Shown in pieces: positions 63,024 to 64,000 of a DNA stretch of 64,000 nucleotides. The notes below the pieces were generated by a model, which was given only the letters and a program-made list of their open reading frames with translations, did not search any database and was not told the DNA's origin. Made by a program: the position numbers and the translations under genes. The stretch comes from Imbricaverruca yamaguchii. Taxonomy: Eukaryota; Arthropoda; Thecostraca; Neoverrucidae. Every line of letters starts with the position of its first letter. Position 1 is the stretch's first letter. The stretch is taken from contig JAOTOL010001638.1 of assembly GCA_034440575.1 (NCBI GenBank), positions 1,437,501 through 1,501,500 on the forward strand. Reading direction: 5' to 3'.

Positions 63024-63024
<1 letters not shown>
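62514..63024. mobile_element. 511-bp foldback element with 167-bp outer arms
   Basis: Positions 62514-62680 match the reverse complement of 62858-63024 at well over 90 percent of bases by eye. Pairing continues inward, less exactly, to a palindromic centre near 62809 within CACTTATATGCATGTATAC and its complement. The left arm is about 80 bp longer because AGATCTTCTCATAATGATAT is duplicated at 62661 and about 62740 with its following sequence. Both arms carry the same open frame outward-in (CVTYSG and SNCRFPHLTSSWLDQ words), differing by replacements, so it is not evidently under protein selection. It fits a foldback or MITE-type DNA element that could also give a long hairpin RNA. The right edge lies beside a TA tract. 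Confidence 0.9.
62661..62820. repeat. ~80-bp direct duplication in the left arm of the foldback element
   Basis: AGATCTTCTCATAATGATAT begins at 62661 and again at 62740. Each copy runs through CA- and TA-rich sequence to an ATGCACTTA word. The duplication explains the unequal arms of the foldback element. Confidence 0.8.

Positions 63025-63026
<2 letters not shown>

Positions 63027-63072
<46 letters not shown>
63027..63072. repeat. (TA)n microsatellite next to the foldback element
   Basis: About 21 TA dinucleotides start almost directly at the right end of the foldback element. This suggests insertion into, or expansion from, a TA target. Confidence 0.95.
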
Positions 63073-63074
<2 letters not shown>

Positions 63075-63874
63075 GATCGTTTAGCTAGACAGCAGTGCAA
63101 TGATAATTGACTACTAGGAAGGCCAAAAATTACTTAATTTCGAATTCGGAGTCCATTACTTCACCCTACGAGAATGAAAGTTAAGTTTTTTTTTGTGAAT
63201 ACTCGAAACCATTGACAATGGCACTTGACCCAGATTACACTGAATGACACCACGGATGATACTTGGTCATGTGCTGGGTCCTTGATAGGCTTAGGGCAAT
63301 CAAAGGAATACTTCATCGTCGTAAGTGCACAATGAATCAATCGTGTATTAGGACTCTCCATACATCATGCATTTCTTAGTTATCCACATCAGCTGCACCA
63401 TGTACCATGCATATACAAAAACATACTATGAACATTGCAACGCAAAGCCCCATCATGTTAAGCGAAACGGGTAATACAGGATATCACAGTGAACGTATTG
63501 CCATTAGGTGCTCCGTTAATCTGCTCTTGACCACTGCTCAGAGGTGCGCTCAGGGCGACTGGAGGTAAGCGGTTCCACATGTGTACAGGTCTCTCAGGAG
63601 GTGAGCAGCGGGCAAACTCCGTCCACATATGTGGTACCTGTCGGCGGCCACTTTGTACAGCTGGTGTGGCGTGTGGAGATGGAACGGCGCGGATGCGCAC
63701 AAAGCCTTACAAAATCCCAGACAATTGTGCACACAAAACATGCACACGCCTGACTTAACATGGCCTCGAGTCAGGTCATGTATGAGTTGGGTTAGCTTTG
63801 CATGCTTGAAGAAATGCTAATATCTGAACGTGTTCTGAATCGTGTGCATTCGTTCATTTTGATCTTCCATCCAG
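63073..63874. other. Anonymous sequence, no gene recognised
   Basis: Unique sequence; short overlapping frames at 63458-63820 on both strands match nothing. Confidence 0.45.
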
Positions 63875-64000
63875 CGGACCATCGTGTGTCCGACGTGTGT
63901 CCGACGTGTGTCCGACGTGTGTCCGACGTGTGTCCGACGTGTGTCCGACGTGTCCGACGTGTGTCCGACGTGTGTCCGACGTGTGTCCGACGTGTGTCCG
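63875..64000. repeat. 11-bp minisatellite running off the window end
   Basis: GTGTGTCCGAC is repeated about 11 times, with one 8-bp copy near 63950. The array is cut by the window edge, so its full length is unknown. Confidence 0.97.

Noticed and set aside
63875..64000. Helical phasing as a common design of the arrays (11, 20, 21/22, 22 and 33 bp)
   Set aside because: As many arrays have periods that do not fit (9, 14, 15, 17, 18, 34, 36, 67), so no general rule is supported.

Overview
This window looks like nuclear DNA from an animal, probably an arthropod. No intact host protein-coding gene, rRNA gene or canonical tRNA gene could be supported. The animal assignment rests on microsatellites typical of animal genomes ((CT)n, (CA)n, (TA)n), tRNA-like promoter boxes of the SINE type, patchy CpG-rich segments in an AT-richer background, and one decayed mobile-element gene whose protein I recognise from memory as a family repeated in many arthropod genomes. 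There is no sign of prokaryotic operons, phage or CRISPR. The species cannot be named from the sequence.

The main content is tandem repeats. By hand I count about two dozen separate arrays, covering roughly a quarter of the window, with units of 7, 9, 11, 14, 15, 17, 18, 20, 21/22, 22, 26, 30, 33, 34, 36, 40, 60, 67 and about 95 bp. The largest are a 14-bp array (3.1-4.9 kb), a 21/22-bp array (26.6-27.4 kb), a 33-bp array (34.5-37.6 kb), a 40-bp array (38.7-39.7 kb), a 17-bp array (43.4-44.3 kb), a 15-bp array (47.4-48.0 kb) and a 9-bp array (50.1-51.35 kb). Stop-free units make long translatable frames on both strands. Almost all of these are by-products of the repeats and are not annotated as genes.

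Layout. 0-9.8 kb: mostly anonymous sequence with (CT)n, 14-bp, 18-bp and 67-bp arrays and CpG-rich flanks. 9.8-12.7 kb: a frameshifted mobile-element gene split by a 345-bp insert, then a minus-strand tRNA-like SINE and a second copy of the same insert. 14.5-20.5 kb: several short minisatellites, then a 500-bp block of heptamer repeats that becomes pure purine. 22-28 kb: CpG-rich patches, CRE-type palindromes, and 20-bp and 21/22-bp arrays. 31.2-31.3 kb: a perfect 18-bp hairpin and a hammerhead-ribozyme-like motif. 32.2-40.7 kb: the densest repeat zone, including a 40-bp array splitting an older ~95-100-bp repeat. 43-52.5 kb: 17-, 15-, 9- and 60-bp arrays. 55.8-56.3 kb: a 36-bp array. 62.5-63.0 kb: a 511-bp foldback (inverted-repeat) element. 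The window ends inside an 11-bp array.

No genes are seen working together. The firmest biological points are the nested insertion at 10.7-11.0 kb with a putative 6-bp target duplication, the 511-bp foldback element, the repeat-within-repeat structure at 38.5-40.0 kb, and the phase-locked heptamer block at 20.0-20.5 kb. I found no convincing undescribed multi-gene system.
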